A stretch of DNA of 8,839 nt from Desulfobacterales bacterium (lineage in GTDB: Bacteria; Desulfobacterota; Desulfobacteria; Desulfobacterales; 4be13): NCBI GenBank assembly GCA_029934695.1, contig JAOZLU010000268.1, forward strand, positions 1 to 8,839, in the 5' to 3' direction. Made by a program: the position numbers and the translations under genes. Below are positions 1-6,209 of the stretch, piece by piece (position 1 is the stretch's first letter; the number at the start of each line of letters is the position of its first letter). The notes beneath the pieces were generated by a model. It made no database searches. It was not told the DNA's origin and saw nothing but the letters and a program-made list of their open reading frames with translations.

Positions 1-63
1 AGCATTCCCAAACATCCCTCCGACTAATAGAAAAACAACGATTATGGCTATTTTTTTCATCAT
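1..63 (-). CDS. N-terminus of an exported protein (signal peptide only; possibly PilY1)
   Basis: Only the first 21 codons are inside the window; the gene runs off the left edge. It begins with two consecutive ATG codons (63-61 and 60-58). The second gives MKKIAIIVVFLLVGGMFGNA, a Lys-Lys N-region followed by a hydrophobic core and a small-residue end, which is a typical Sec signal peptide. An AAAGGA ribosome-binding site lies about a dozen bases upstream. It follows pilX in the same direction after 95 bases. In many type IV pilus loci the gene after pilX is pilY1, a large exported adhesin or tip protein, so PilY1 is the positional guess. Nothing in these residues themselves identifies the family. 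Confidence 0.6.
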   Translation of the reverse strand, partial: MMKKIAIIVVFLLVGGMFGNA

Positions 64-132
64 TATTATTTTAATCCTTTATCTTTATTTAATAGATAGT
101 TTTGATTTATAAACACAAAAATCCACGACAAG

Positions 133-158
133 AAAAAGGGATTTCTTTCAAACCCTTT
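133..158 (-). terminator. Hairpin with T-run directly after pilX
   Basis: Read on the minus strand, AAAGGG (158-153) can pair with CCCTTT (140-135), with a T-T mismatch and two further T-A pairs inside, and is followed by more T residues (134-133). It starts one base after the pilX stop codon. The stem is short and the T-run is interrupted by a C, so it could be a weak or partial terminator that lowers expression of the next gene, or simply a 3' stabilising stem. Confidence 0.35.
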
Positions 159-683
159 CTATTCATTAGGAATCCGTTTCCTGTAAGCCGTCTCAATAAG
201 AACCAGCCCGTAACTTGGATCCTCGTAAAGCCCGAAAACAACATATTCGATCAGTTTATCAGATGCTGTCCCCGAAATCGAATCACCGGCAACCTCTCTG
301 GGGCCAACTGCTGAAAAGCGGCCGGCGGACCCGATGATCTCTGATGCCTTGCAATTTGTACCTTCATTCCAATTATTCGGTTCTCTCATCGTATCGCGTA
401 CGCTATCGGAGTAAGGCTTTTGCTGCCAGTCATCATCATCTTCATTTCCAAATTCCTTATGCTGTTCATCTAATTTATTCAATCTCCGGATGGCTTCCAA
501 ATTGGCAGCCTCGGCCCTGTAAAAATTTCGTTTATACAAAGAATTGTTGAGTGCGGTCCGCAATTCAATATTACTGGTATCCAGTGAGGCAATGCCTGTC
601 ATTGTCAGCAAAAGCAGAAATACCAGCGACATAATCATCATATAACCTTCTTTGTTTCTCAGTATCGGAAGCGTTTTTTTCAT
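159..683 (-). CDS. pilX: Minor type IV pilin PilX
   Basis: Predicted 174-residue minor pilin of the PilX family, an inner-membrane-anchored subunit that helps prime pilus assembly with PilV, PilW, FimT/FimU and PilY1. The N-terminus has a short basic leader (MKKTLPILRNKEG), a hydrophobic helix (about residues 14-33) and then the pattern SNIELRTALNNSLYKRNFYRAEAANLEAIRRL, which resembles the PilX_N region, where an alanine-rich stretch follows the helix. The mature protein would start at Tyr14, with Met at +5 instead of Glu; loss of Glu5 is tolerated in some tip-type subunits. An acidic patch, GNEDDDDWQQ (79-88), stands out in the periplasmic part. The reading frame is open up to 821, but the ATG at 683 is chosen because it puts the prepilin leader at the terminus and has AAGGG upstream. 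It lies 62 bases after pilV. The family call rests on N-terminal pattern and gene order. Confidence 0.82.
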   Translation of the reverse strand: MKKTLPILRNKEGYMMIMSLVFLLLLTMTGIASLDTSNIELRTALNNSLYKRNFYRAEAANLEAIRRLNKLDEQHKEFGNEDDDDWQQKPYSDSVRDTMREPNNWNEGTNCKASEIIGSAGRFSAVGPREVAGDSISGTASDKLIEYVVFGLYEDPSYGLVLIETAYRKRIPNE

Positions 684-745
684 AATTTTGACCCTTAAAA
701 GAAATGAAAGGTAAAGCATTGGAGGCAGTATCCAGCATCCAATAT

Positions 746-1165
746 CTAAAGTTTGACCCCTTTTATTTTTATAAACATAAAAGAAGGAATAAATGTTTTC
801 AGCCTCCCGCGATCCTTCCACTCCACATTGAGCATCACCCTTTTGGCATCCATTTCTCCATCTGTCGGAAAATCAAAGTCTTCTTCTTTGACCTCCCAGC
901 TTATGGTATATGTGTTGCCATTGTTCAAGATTTTGGCTGTGCCATCAATAACATTATCATAATCCTCCATTTTGAGCTTTTCTATCCTGTCCGACGCCAA
1001 TGTGGCAGCTTCTGTATGCATTTTGGCAGAGCCGTTGCTGGTGACCGCCAGGCCATGCATCCCTACAACCGCCATCATGCCAATGGAAAAAATTACAACA
1101 GCGAAAAGTACCTCAAGCAAGGTGAACCCTTTTTCCTCATAAGACCTTTGGGATTTTATCAGCAT
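746..1165 (-). CDS. pilV: Minor type IV pilin PilV
   Basis: Predicted 139-residue minor prepilin. The leader MLIKSQRSYEEKG is cut by a PilD-type prepilin peptidase before Phe14, giving mature FTLLEVLFAVVIFSIGMMAVVGM, with Glu18 at mature position +5. The sequence LLEVLFAVVIFSIGMMAVVGM followed by A..SNGSAKMHTEAATLASDRIEKLK closely fits the PilV/GspI-type pattern, in which an 'A..LA.DRIE.L' helix follows the membrane segment. The length is typical of short PilV proteins. The ATG at 1165 is preceded by AGGAG with a five-base spacer, so the start is well supported. It lies in the same direction as pilW but after an unusually long 237-base gap filled with palindromic repeats, and 62 bases before pilX. 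Role: inner-membrane-anchored component of the pilus initiation complex. Confidence 0.88.
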   Translation of the reverse strand: MLIKSQRSYEEKGFTLLEVLFAVVIFSIGMMAVVGMHGLAVTSNGSAKMHTEAATLASDRIEKLKMEDYDNVIDGTAKILNNGNTYTISWEVKEEDFDFPTDGEMDAKRVMLNVEWKDRGRLKTFIPSFMFIKIKGVKL

Positions 1166-1221
1166 AATTTCTCCTCTGTAAATCCAATTTTTTGTAATGA
1201 TTTCGTTTGTGAATTTATCAA

Positions 1222-1277
1222 GGTGGGTTGCGGGTTTCGTTTTTTACTGCGTAAAAAATCGAAATCCTCCACCCACC
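1222..1277. repeat. Long imperfect inverted repeat in the pilW-pilV gap
   Basis: The outer arms GGTGGGT (1222-1228) and ACCCACC (1271-1277) are exact reverse complements. The inner arms TTTCGTTTTTTAC (1235-1247) and GTAAAAAATCGAAA (1251-1264) pair with a single one-base bulge around a TGC loop. The middle of the arms (1229-1234 against 1265-1270) matches only partly. The whole could fold as a single 56-base cruciform or RNA hairpin between two pilin genes. The layout resembles dispersed REP/MITE-like intergenic repeats of the type that carry GTAGGGTGGGT and CGAAACCC motifs. That family comparison is from memory and not verified. Confidence 0.7.
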
Positions 1278-1341
1278 CTACAACCCGTATGTCATCGGCG
1301 GGCCGAAGTTATGCCGCTCCTTTTAACTCCATGCTTGCAAT

Positions 1342-1395
1342 CGAACAGAGCGTGGCAGGTATGTCCGTTCGGATTTGTCAATCCGAACAGAGCGT
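1342..1395. repeat. 12-base direct repeat pair enclosing a perfect palindrome
   Basis: CGAACAGAGCGT occurs at 1342-1353 and again at 1384-1395, a period of 42 bases. Each copy is preceded by AATC, but the second copy has one extra C. The second copy overlaps the right arm of a perfect stem-loop. It ends eight bases short of the pilW stop codon, so it is part of the immediate 3' flank of pilW. It looks like one and a half units of a short palindromic repeat family. Confidence 0.7.
1367..1388. repeat. Perfect 9-bp stem-loop downstream of pilW
   Basis: GTTCGGATT (1367-1375) and AATCCGAAC (1380-1388) are exact reverse complements separated by TGTC. There is no T-run after the stem on the minus strand, so it is not a normal intrinsic terminator. 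It may stabilise the 3' end of the upstream message or be a repeat-family core. Confidence 0.75.
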
Positions 1396-1402
1396 TGTTT
1401 GC

Positions 1403-2170
1403 TTAGTCAACATTAAGTCCGAGATTTCGGCATTTGACTTGCGTCCTCAGAACCCTGCGGCGAAAATGATCGCCCGGTGCAGTGAAAATAGGGGGTGTTT
1501 CCTCTTGTTGATTATAGTATTCAGTATTATTTATGTAATTGGAATATCCTCTCGCTGCCCTGGCAACAATTGTGATCTGAACCGATCTTATGTCATTCAG
1601 GTTCCCTGTGATATTGCCGTTTCCGTCCAGATATACAAAATCAAGGGCACTAACATGTTCGGCCACAGGCTGAGGGGAGTTGAACTCCAAAGGATCGGGA
1701 TCGTCTTTCTTATGGAATGTTTTCATTGTCGCCCTTCCCAATTTTTGTATTCCGTCTTCATCAGTATAAAGTTCATACTTTATGCCCTCCAATAATTCAT
1801 CTGACTCATCAATAAAACCATCGCCATCATTATCCTTTCCGTCTTTATCTACCGCATAAATAAAAACAATTTTGTTGTTCAGGGCCTCCCTGATTTCAGC
1901 ATCGGAATTCCCTCCCGGCTGTCGGTCCGGATCATATCCAGCCATCCGGATTTCATCTTCCATATAATATATCGAAGCTCTGAGACCCTGTTCCATGACA
2001 ACGATCCCTTCCTGAATAATATATGTTTTCTGATAGTAATCAGAAAAGGAATAGATGGCAGCCGCCACAATGCTTGATATGGCAATGACAACCATCAGTT
2101 CAATCAGTGTGAATCCTCTGTTCTTTTTTTTCATTATTGTCATCATTTTTGACCTTGCTTTCTGAATCAT
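1403..2170 (-). CDS. pilW: Minor type IV pilin PilW, with EF-hand-like loop
   Basis: Predicted 255-residue minor prepilin of the PilW family. The leader ends in KKKNRG, with cleavage before Phe20; the mature start is FTLIELMVVIAISSIVAAAIYSF, with Glu24 at +5. The later segments 'Q.GLRASIYYMEDEIRMAGYDP' (61-81) and 'V.ALDFVYLDGNGN...DIRSVQITIVAR' (173-204) are the usual PilW landmarks. Residues 113-124 read DNDGDGFIDESD, matching the DxDxDGxxDxxD calcium-loop pattern, preceded by DKDGK (108-112). The start at 2170 overlaps the fimT stop codon in ATGA, suggesting translational coupling, with GGAG very close upstream. An ATG at 2146 has AAGG six bases upstream and is a serious alternative that would give a shorter leader; the mature protein is the same. 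Role: core minor pilin of the assembly-initiation complex. Confidence 0.88.
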   Translation of the reverse strand: MIQKARSKMMTIMKKKNRGFTLIELMVVIAISSIVAAAIYSFSDYYQKTYIIQEGIVVMEQGLRASIYYMEDEIRMAGYDPDRQPGGNSDAEIREALNNKIVFIYAVDKDGKDNDGDGFIDESDELLEGIKYELYTDEDGIQKLGRATMKTFHKKDDPDPLEFNSPQPVAEHVSALDFVYLDGNGNITGNLNDIRSVQITIVARAARGYSNYINNTEYYNQQEETPPIFTAPGDHFRRRVLRTQVKCRNLGLNVD

Positions 2171-2679
2171 CGGCTCCAGTTCACCCCGTCTGAGCTTTTT
2201 TCGATTCTTGAATGACCTGCCTTGCTTAATATGACCTTATGATACTTACTCTTATCGTTCTTCATATAGACACTACCCATTAAAGTGGGATACCCTCTGC
2301 TGTTAAACCGAGTCCTTGATCCTGTTAAAAATGCCGCTTTATATAAATCCACACCGCTCGGCATATTTCCCGTTTTAATGATTTTTTCATCCCCATCCCG
2401 CACCTGATTATCTCTGGTCCCCCCAGTTCCCGCCCCGTTATCCACAAAAGCGATATAACTGTTATTAGCGGCATCAAATGACACAACAACATAATTTCTC
2501 TCTTTGACCGCGGCCACTCTTGCAGCCTGCATCACAGACCGTATGCCGAATGATGCATCTTTCAATCTGTAATTCGACACCCATATAGTAAAATTAGGTA
2601 TGGCAATAGTCGCCAATATGGTCATAAGCGCTATTACTATGAACAACTCTATCAATGTGAATCCGGCATTTTTGCACAC
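2167..2679 (-). CDS. fimT: FimT/GspH-type pseudopilin, first gene of the minor-pilin operon
   Basis: Predicted 170-residue minor pilin of the FimT/FimU/GspH type. A very short leader, MCKNAG, precedes mature FTLIELFIVIALMTILATIAIPNF, with Glu11 at +5. The helix continues into a segment with 'ASFGIRSVMQAARVAAVKERNYVVVSF' (42-68), the typical GspH/FimT pattern in which an amphipathic 'L..A...A..R...V.v' helix leads into beta strands. Near the C-terminus FNSRGYPT (125-132) matches the 'F...G.p' turn of that domain. The start is GTG at 2679, chosen because AAGGAG (2693-2688) sits eight bases upstream and because it places the prepilin leader exactly at the N-terminus. It is the first gene of the operon and overlaps pilW by four bases. 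FimT members of some bacteria bind DNA during natural uptake; the basic C-terminal part (K143 to R170) makes this possible, but it is not shown here. Confidence 0.85.
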   Translation of the reverse strand: MCKNAGFTLIELFIVIALMTILATIAIPNFTIWVSNYRLKDASFGIRSVMQAARVAAVKERNYVVVSFDAANNSYIAFVDNGAGTGGTRDNQVRDGDEKIIKTGNMPSGVDLYKAAFLTGSRTRFNSRGYPTLMGSVYMKNDKSKYHKVILSKAGHSRIEKSSDGVNWSR

Positions 2680-2763
2680 TGTTTCTGCTCCTTACTGAAA
2701 TGATCTGTTTCCCTGAAAATTAAAAACCGACAAAACGGAGATTATCCTGCCTTTTTGTTATAT

Positions 2764-2778
2764 ACAAATTATGTGCCA
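2764..2778 (-). promoter_or_regulatory. Candidate sigma-54 (-24/-12) promoter of the pilin operon
   Basis: On the minus strand TGGCAC (2778-2773) is followed, after five bases, by TTGT (2767-2764). The consensus is TGGCAC-N5-TTGC, so the -24 element and spacing are exact and only the final C of the -12 element is replaced by T. Transcription would start near 2752, leaving about 70 bases of leader before the fimT GTG. Sigma-54 with the PilR enhancer-binding protein is known to drive pilin genes in several bacteria, which makes this position sensible. The imperfect -12 element keeps confidence moderate. Confidence 0.5.
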
Positions 2779-2835
2779 CCCTTGTCCTTTTCTGCAAAAA
2801 AAGTTTTGAAGCATAAAGGAAAAACAGGAAAATAT

Positions 2836-2874
2836 TAAAATTATTTATCTGAATTAATTATAAATAATTTTAAA
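2836..2874. promoter_or_regulatory. Perfect 14+14 bp A/T-only inverted repeat, possible activator site
   Basis: TTAAAATTATTTAT (2836-2849) is exactly reverse-complemented at 2861-2874, with an 11-base spacer. It lies about 84 to 122 bases upstream of the predicted sigma-54 start, the usual window for enhancer-binding proteins such as PilR/NtrC-type activators. Since both arms consist only of A and T, the site could instead bind a nucleoid protein, or be fortuitous in an A/T-rich spacer, though 14 exact pairs is long for chance. Confidence 0.45.
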
Positions 2875-3048
2875 AACAAACAATCTGAATAAATATTGGC
2901 GGGTTCACAGAATTCAACCCCTGACAATCGTGTTATAATTTTTTTTACAGTAGCATTAAAAAATTTTACACTTAATCCAGATTCGACAAATGAAACTGCA
3001 TTTGGAAATTCTGTCAATAATCAGCATTTAAAAAAAAAAATCTCCAAA

Positions 3049-3065
3049 GGTAGGATTTTCCCACC
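3049..3065 (-). other. Stem-loop followed by a distant T-run (terminator-like, orphan)
   Basis: Read on the minus strand, GGTGGGA and TCCTACC can form a seven-pair stem (one G-U) with an AAA loop. A run of ten or more T residues follows, but only after eight other bases, so it is not a canonical intrinsic terminator. No minus-strand gene lies upstream of it; it could end antisense transcripts leaving the glycan operon. Confidence 0.25.
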
Positions 3066-3126
3066 CTCCGGGTAGCATATTGCTCATCCTGAATACTCTC
3101 TCCGCCTTATTGATTTATTTTTTTAT

Positions 3127-3132
3127 TATAAT
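3127..3132 (+). promoter_or_regulatory. Perfect TATAAT, possible -10 element of the glycan operon
   Basis: TATAAT stands 168 bases ahead of the first glycosyltransferase start, but no good -35 hexamer lies at the right distance: TTGATT at 3110-3115 is only 11 bases away, and the hexamer at 17 bases is poor. A second weak option nearer the gene is TTGCAA (3188-3193) with TATTAT (3213-3218), spaced 19 bases. Either could serve if an activator is involved. Confidence 0.25.
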
Positions 3133-3299
3133 AGTATGTTCAGGCTTCCGAAGGTTTGGAAAACAATATCAGGTTTCAAAATAAAACTTGCAAACCATGG
3201 TCGGAACATGCTTATTATAGAAGACCCTGACACAACGAATGATGAAACATGATCAGTCCACCAGTTTCAAGTAAACCGCAACATTTTCAGAGGAAGAGA

Positions 3300-4316
3300 A
3301 TGAAAACATTTCAATCTGCTGACCATTATTCTTTATGTTTCACCGTCATTATGCCTGTCTGCAATGGCGGCGACAATCTGCGCCGATCCCTTGAGGCACT
3401 GGCAACATCCACCCGGCCGCCGGATGAGGTTATCGTTATTGACGACTCCTCCTCAGACGGATCCGCAGATATGGCCCGCAACTATGAAGTAAAGGTTATT
3501 TCCATATCCGACGGGTCTCAGGGGTCTTATGTCGCCCGGAATCTCGGAGCAAAAGCAGCACAGGGAAACATTCTTGTATTTATTGACGCTGATGTGGCCG
3601 TCCGCTCCGATACCCTTGCCCGCATAGAAAGATACCTGATCAAACACCCGGAAATTGATGCACTGTTCGGATCTTATGATGCAGATCCTGCGGTTCGCAC
3701 CTTGGTGTCGCGCTACAAAAATTTGCTTCATCACTATGTTCACCAGCACAGTCCGAGGGAGGCATCCACTTTTTGGACAGGATGCGGTGCCATTCGCCGT
3801 GAGGTGTTTGATGAAATGGGCGGTTTTGACATAAGTTGCCGCACTATCAGAGATATCGAACTGGGCGGACGGCTGCGGCGAGCTGGTAAGCAGGTATGGT
3901 TATGTCCTGAAATACAGGTGAAACACCTCAAACACTGGAAATTGACCACCATGATCCGCTCTGATATCTTTGACCGGGCCATCCCCTGGACCCGTCTGAT
4001 CGTTGGCAACACCTCCATGCCCAATGAACTGAATCTTAAAAAAGGGAATCTCGTGAGCGCAAGTGCGGCGTGGATGACTTTGGGTTTTCTGGTGACAGGA
4101 TTTCTGTTTCCATGGGCGTGGATCGGAATGGTGTTGAGCATGGTGACGCTGGGAGTGCTGAATGCCGATCTGTATCATTTTTTTTTTCAGCAGGGCGGTT
4201 TGGGATTTGCCGCGGGTGCGGCCGGGCTGCATTTCCTTTATCTGCTCTACAGCAGCATGACATTTGCCCTGATTTCCGGACAGACTCGGCTTTCCCCCAA
4301 AAAAAAACAGGAATAG
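3300..4316 (+). CDS. Family 2 glycosyltransferase with C-terminal membrane segments
   Basis: Predicted 338-residue GT-A fold inverting glycosyltransferase (GT2, PF00535 type) that would transfer a sugar from a nucleotide-sugar donor at the cytoplasmic face of the inner membrane. The N-terminal strand FTVIMPVCNGGDNLRRSLEAL is followed by VIVIDDSSSDGS (nucleotide-binding Asp48/Asp49), VARNLGAKAAQGNILVFIDAD (metal-binding DAD at 96-98), FWTGCGAIRREVFDEMGGFD (158-177, acceptor region) and IRDIELGGRLRRAG (183-196), whose Asp185/Glu187 occupy the catalytic-base region. Residues about 251-287 and 300-327 are hydrophobic and should anchor it in the membrane. The ATG at 3300 is chosen because AGAGGA sits six bases ahead; an upstream ATG at 3249 has no such site. 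First gene of the plus-strand operon; its sugar specificity cannot be read from the sequence. Confidence 0.85.
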   Translation: MKTFQSADHYSLCFTVIMPVCNGGDNLRRSLEALATSTRPPDEVIVIDDSSSDGSADMARNYEVKVISISDGSQGSYVARNLGAKAAQGNILVFIDADVAVRSDTLARIERYLIKHPEIDALFGSYDADPAVRTLVSRYKNLLHHYVHQHSPREASTFWTGCGAIRREVFDEMGGFDISCRTIRDIELGGRLRRAGKQVWLCPEIQVKHLKHWKLTTMIRSDIFDRAIPWTRLIVGNTSMPNELNLKKGNLVSASAAWMTLGFLVTGFLFPWAWIGMVLSMVTLGVLNADLYHFFFQQGGLGFAAGAAGLHFLYLLYSSMTFALISGQTRLSPKKKQE

Positions 4317-4366
4317 GTGTGGAATCATGTCCCGGGAAAATTGAAATTTTGGGAGGATAAATAATA

Positions 4367-5281
4367 ATGATGAAGCCGAAAAAGCCATTTTTTTCAATTA
4401 TTGTTCCCAGCTGCAACCGGCCGGAACAGTTGAGGGAATGCCTTGAATCCTTCTGCCGTCTGGACTATCCAAGGGAGCGATTTGAAGTGATTGTGATAGA
4501 CGATGGGAGCAGAAAGCCTCTGAATCAGGTAGTCAAAAGATTTCAGAATCAACTTGACACGACACTTGTGAGACAGGAAAATGCCGGGCCGGCAGCCGCG
4601 CGCAACACCGGTGCCAGTCATGCCAGAGGTGAGTTCCTGGCCTTTACTGATGATGACTGTACATCTGCCTCTGACTGGCTTCGGACATTGGCAGATCGTT
4701 TTGACACGCCAGATCACATTGTGGGGGGGAGGACTGTCAACGCTCTTCATAACAACACATATTCAGCAACGACCCTGATCATCAGGGAGGCTGTTTACAG
4801 TTACTATAACGCTGATAACAGGCAGGGACCTTTTGTCGCTTCCAATAACATGGCCCTGTCCGCAGGGCTTTTCAACATGTCAGGAGGGTTTGATACGAAT
4901 TTCAGAACATCAGAGGATCGGGAGTTTTGTGACCGATGGCTGCTTCATGGATATGGGATAATTTACGCGCCTGAAGCTGTTGTTTTTCACGCACATCCAC
5001 TGACATTCCGCAGCTTCTGCAAACTGTATTTTAACTATGGCCGGGGCGCATTCAGATACCATCAGATACGCGCAAGGCGCAAGTCAGGAAAAAAGCGGAG
5101 TGCCGTGAATTTCCACCTTTGCCTGCCCTGGCTGCTGAAGAGGCCCATGTCATTGCTTCCTCTGGGACATATCCCGATTGTCATAATGCTTCTGATGGTC
5201 TGGGAAGTCGCTAATACAGCGGGGTTTTTTTATGAAAAACATATTGCATCTGCCAAGACGCACGGAGATTCAAATGACTGA
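4367..5281 (+). CDS. Family 2 glycosyltransferase
   Basis: Predicted 304-residue GT2 glycosyltransferase, distinct in sequence from the preceding one. Landmarks in order are FFSIIVPSCNRPEQLRECLES (8-28), VIVIDDGS with Asp45/Asp46, the segment ENAGPAAARNTGASHARGEF (71-90), the metal-binding TDDDC (DDD at 95-97), the acceptor-site segment FVASNNMALSAGLFNMSGGFD (156-176), and SEDREFCDRWLLHGY (182-196), whose Glu-Asp pair (183-184) is the expected general base. A C-terminal hydrophobic stretch (about 266-288) suggests a single membrane anchor. GGGAGGA at 4351-4357 supports the ATG at 4367 (a second ATG follows directly). It lies 50 bases after the first glycosyltransferase. Its last codons overlap the first sulfotransferase start by eight bases and contain that gene's ribosome-binding site, so the two are likely translationally coupled. 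Donor and acceptor are unknown. Confidence 0.88.
   Translation: MMKPKKPFFSIIVPSCNRPEQLRECLESFCRLDYPRERFEVIVIDDGSRKPLNQVVKRFQNQLDTTLVRQENAGPAAARNTGASHARGEFLAFTDDDCTSASDWLRTLADRFDTPDHIVGGRTVNALHNNTYSATTLIIREAVYSYYNADNRQGPFVASNNMALSAGLFNMSGGFDTNFRTSEDREFCDRWLLHGYGIIYAPEAVVFHAHPLTFRSFCKLYFNYGRGAFRYHQIRARRKSGKKRSAVNFHLCLPWLLKRPMSLLPLGHIPIVIMLLMVWEVANTAGFFYEKHIASAKTHGDSND
5251..5270 (+). repeat. Leader repeat, copy 1 (ribosome-binding site of sulfotransferase 1)
   Basis: These 20 bases, which contain GGAG at 5264-5267, match the 20 bases at 6210-6229 at 17 positions. Here they still encode the C-terminal residues of the glycosyltransferase, while in the second copy they are non-coding. The match shows that the duplication that made the two sulfotransferases included the ribosome-binding region. 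Confidence 0.7.
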
Positions 5282-6206
5282 TATGAAAATATGTGAAACC
5301 GTTTCGGGTTTATTGGATAAGGAGGTTCGGACAGCTCACATGACGGCACGTCAGATCGGCCATGCTTTATGGGATATCACACGCAATTATCCGATATCTG
5401 CTTACGGGGCTTTAAAACATCGGCTTATGCTTGAAGATATCGAAACCTACTGTATGTTCATAGGTTATCAGAGAAGCGGTCACAGTTTGATAGCTTCTTC
5501 ATTAAACGCACATCCGAATATAATGATTGCGGATGAGTTGGGCGTATTGAAATATATCCTTGCCAGATTCAGCAAAAAACAGATTTATCACCTTCTGCTG
5601 GAAAATTCCAAGATGTATGCAGAAAGAGGATCGGTCAGGATATTTGCGGAAAAAGGCGTAAAGGCGGCAGGGAAATACTCATACAAAGTTCCTGATCAAT
5701 GGCAGGGCAAGTTCAGAAAATTACAGGTGATCGGAGACAAACATGCCAACGGTGTCACCAGCAGACTGATGGCAAGACCCTGGCTTCTCCCGCGCCTTCA
5801 GCATACGATCAACGGTAATATGAAAGTTTTCCATATTGTGAGAAACCCTTATGACAACATAAGCACCATATCCAAAAGACTGAATATAAGTCTTGAGCAA
5901 AGCATTGAACTTTATTTCTCTCTGTGCAAAACTGTTGCGGATGTCAAAAAGCAGTTAGATGTCAGTGATCTGTTTGAACTCAGGCATGAATCTTATGTTG
6001 ATGATCCGAAAAAATTTCTGAGGCAAATGTGTTCTTTCCTGGGAGTTGATGCGCCAGATGATTATTTGGACGATTGTGCGGGCATTGTCTTCAAATCCCC
6101 GCGTAAAACTCGGCATACTGTTCAATGGAACAGTGGATTAACAGATAGCGTATATGAAAAAATGTCTCAGTTTCCTTTTTTGGAAGGTTATTCATACACA
6201 GATTAA
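5274..6206 (+). CDS. Sulfotransferase, copy 1 (PAPS-dependent type)
   Basis: Predicted 310-residue cytoplasmic sulfotransferase (Sulfotransfer family, P-loop fold) that would move sulfate from PAPS to an acceptor, here probably a glycan intermediate. Residues 62-82 hold FIGYQRSGHSLIASSLNAHPN, the 5'-phosphosulfate-binding loop with R67-S68-G69 and the usual trailing HPN. HIVRNPYDNIS (187-197) is the 3'-phosphate-binding motif with Arg190 and Ser197. 'LFELRHESYVDDPKKFLRQMCSFLGV' (233-258) fits the conserved C-terminal 'E.....P...L...C.FLG' element. The loop has HS where many members have TT or TS. The ATG at 5274 is chosen over the in-frame ATG at 5232 because GGAG lies six bases upstream and because the paralogue starts at the equivalent point. 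It overlaps the glycosyltransferase by eight bases. Relative to copy 2 it has about ten extra residues near 115-130. The acceptor is unknown. Confidence 0.83.
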   Translation: MTDMKICETVSGLLDKEVRTAHMTARQIGHALWDITRNYPISAYGALKHRLMLEDIETYCMFIGYQRSGHSLIASSLNAHPNIMIADELGVLKYILARFSKKQIYHLLLENSKMYAERGSVRIFAEKGVKAAGKYSYKVPDQWQGKFRKLQVIGDKHANGVTSRLMARPWLLPRLQHTINGNMKVFHIVRNPYDNISTISKRLNISLEQSIELYFSLCKTVADVKKQLDVSDLFELRHESYVDDPKKFLRQMCSFLGVDAPDDYLDDCAGIVFKSPRKTRHTVQWNSGLTDSVYEKMSQFPFLEGYSYTD

Positions 6207-6209
6207 TCC

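Larger units (their letters stand above)
2680..3299. other. Divergent A/T-rich intergenic region
   Basis: These 620 bases separate the minus-strand pilin operon from the plus-strand glycan operon. No open frame with a credible ribosome-binding site is visible. The left part holds the fimT ribosome-binding site, a sigma-54-like promoter and an A/T-only inverted repeat. The centre has long A and T runs (for example eleven A residues at 3030-3040), and the right part has weak sigma-70-like hexamers ahead of the first glycosyltransferase. In-frame codons from an ATG at 3249 to the chosen start at 3300 have no ribosome-binding site and are treated as non-coding leader. Confidence 0.75.

Noticed and set aside
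684..821. N-terminal extension of pilX up to an ATG at 821
   Set aside because: It would put 46 residues before the prepilin leader and would overlap the end of pilV; the ATG at 683 has a ribosome-binding site and a proper leader.
1342..1395. Possible CRISPR or larger tandem array
   Set aside because: Only two repeat copies, 12 bases long with an indel beside them, and no spacer series or cas genes in the window.
704..1795. Long plus-strand open frame of 363 codons across the pilin genes
   Set aside because: It lies antisense to pilX, pilV and pilW, which have clear prepilin signals and ribosome-binding sites; its own translation has no recognisable domain and it crosses the repeat-filled gap.
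2929..2941. TATAAT-like hexamer after TGACA in the divergent spacer
   Set aside because: The hexamers are only about seven bases apart and no gene start follows at a sensible distance.
3110..3132. TTGATT/TATAAT as a complete sigma-70 promoter
   Set aside because: The spacing is 11 bases, far below the usual 16-18, so only the -10 hexamer is retained as a weak candidate.
3900..4416. Minus-strand open frames of 126-165 codons opposite the first glycosyltransferase
   Set aside because: Shadow frames of a gene with complete GT2 motifs; they lack ribosome-binding sites and family features.
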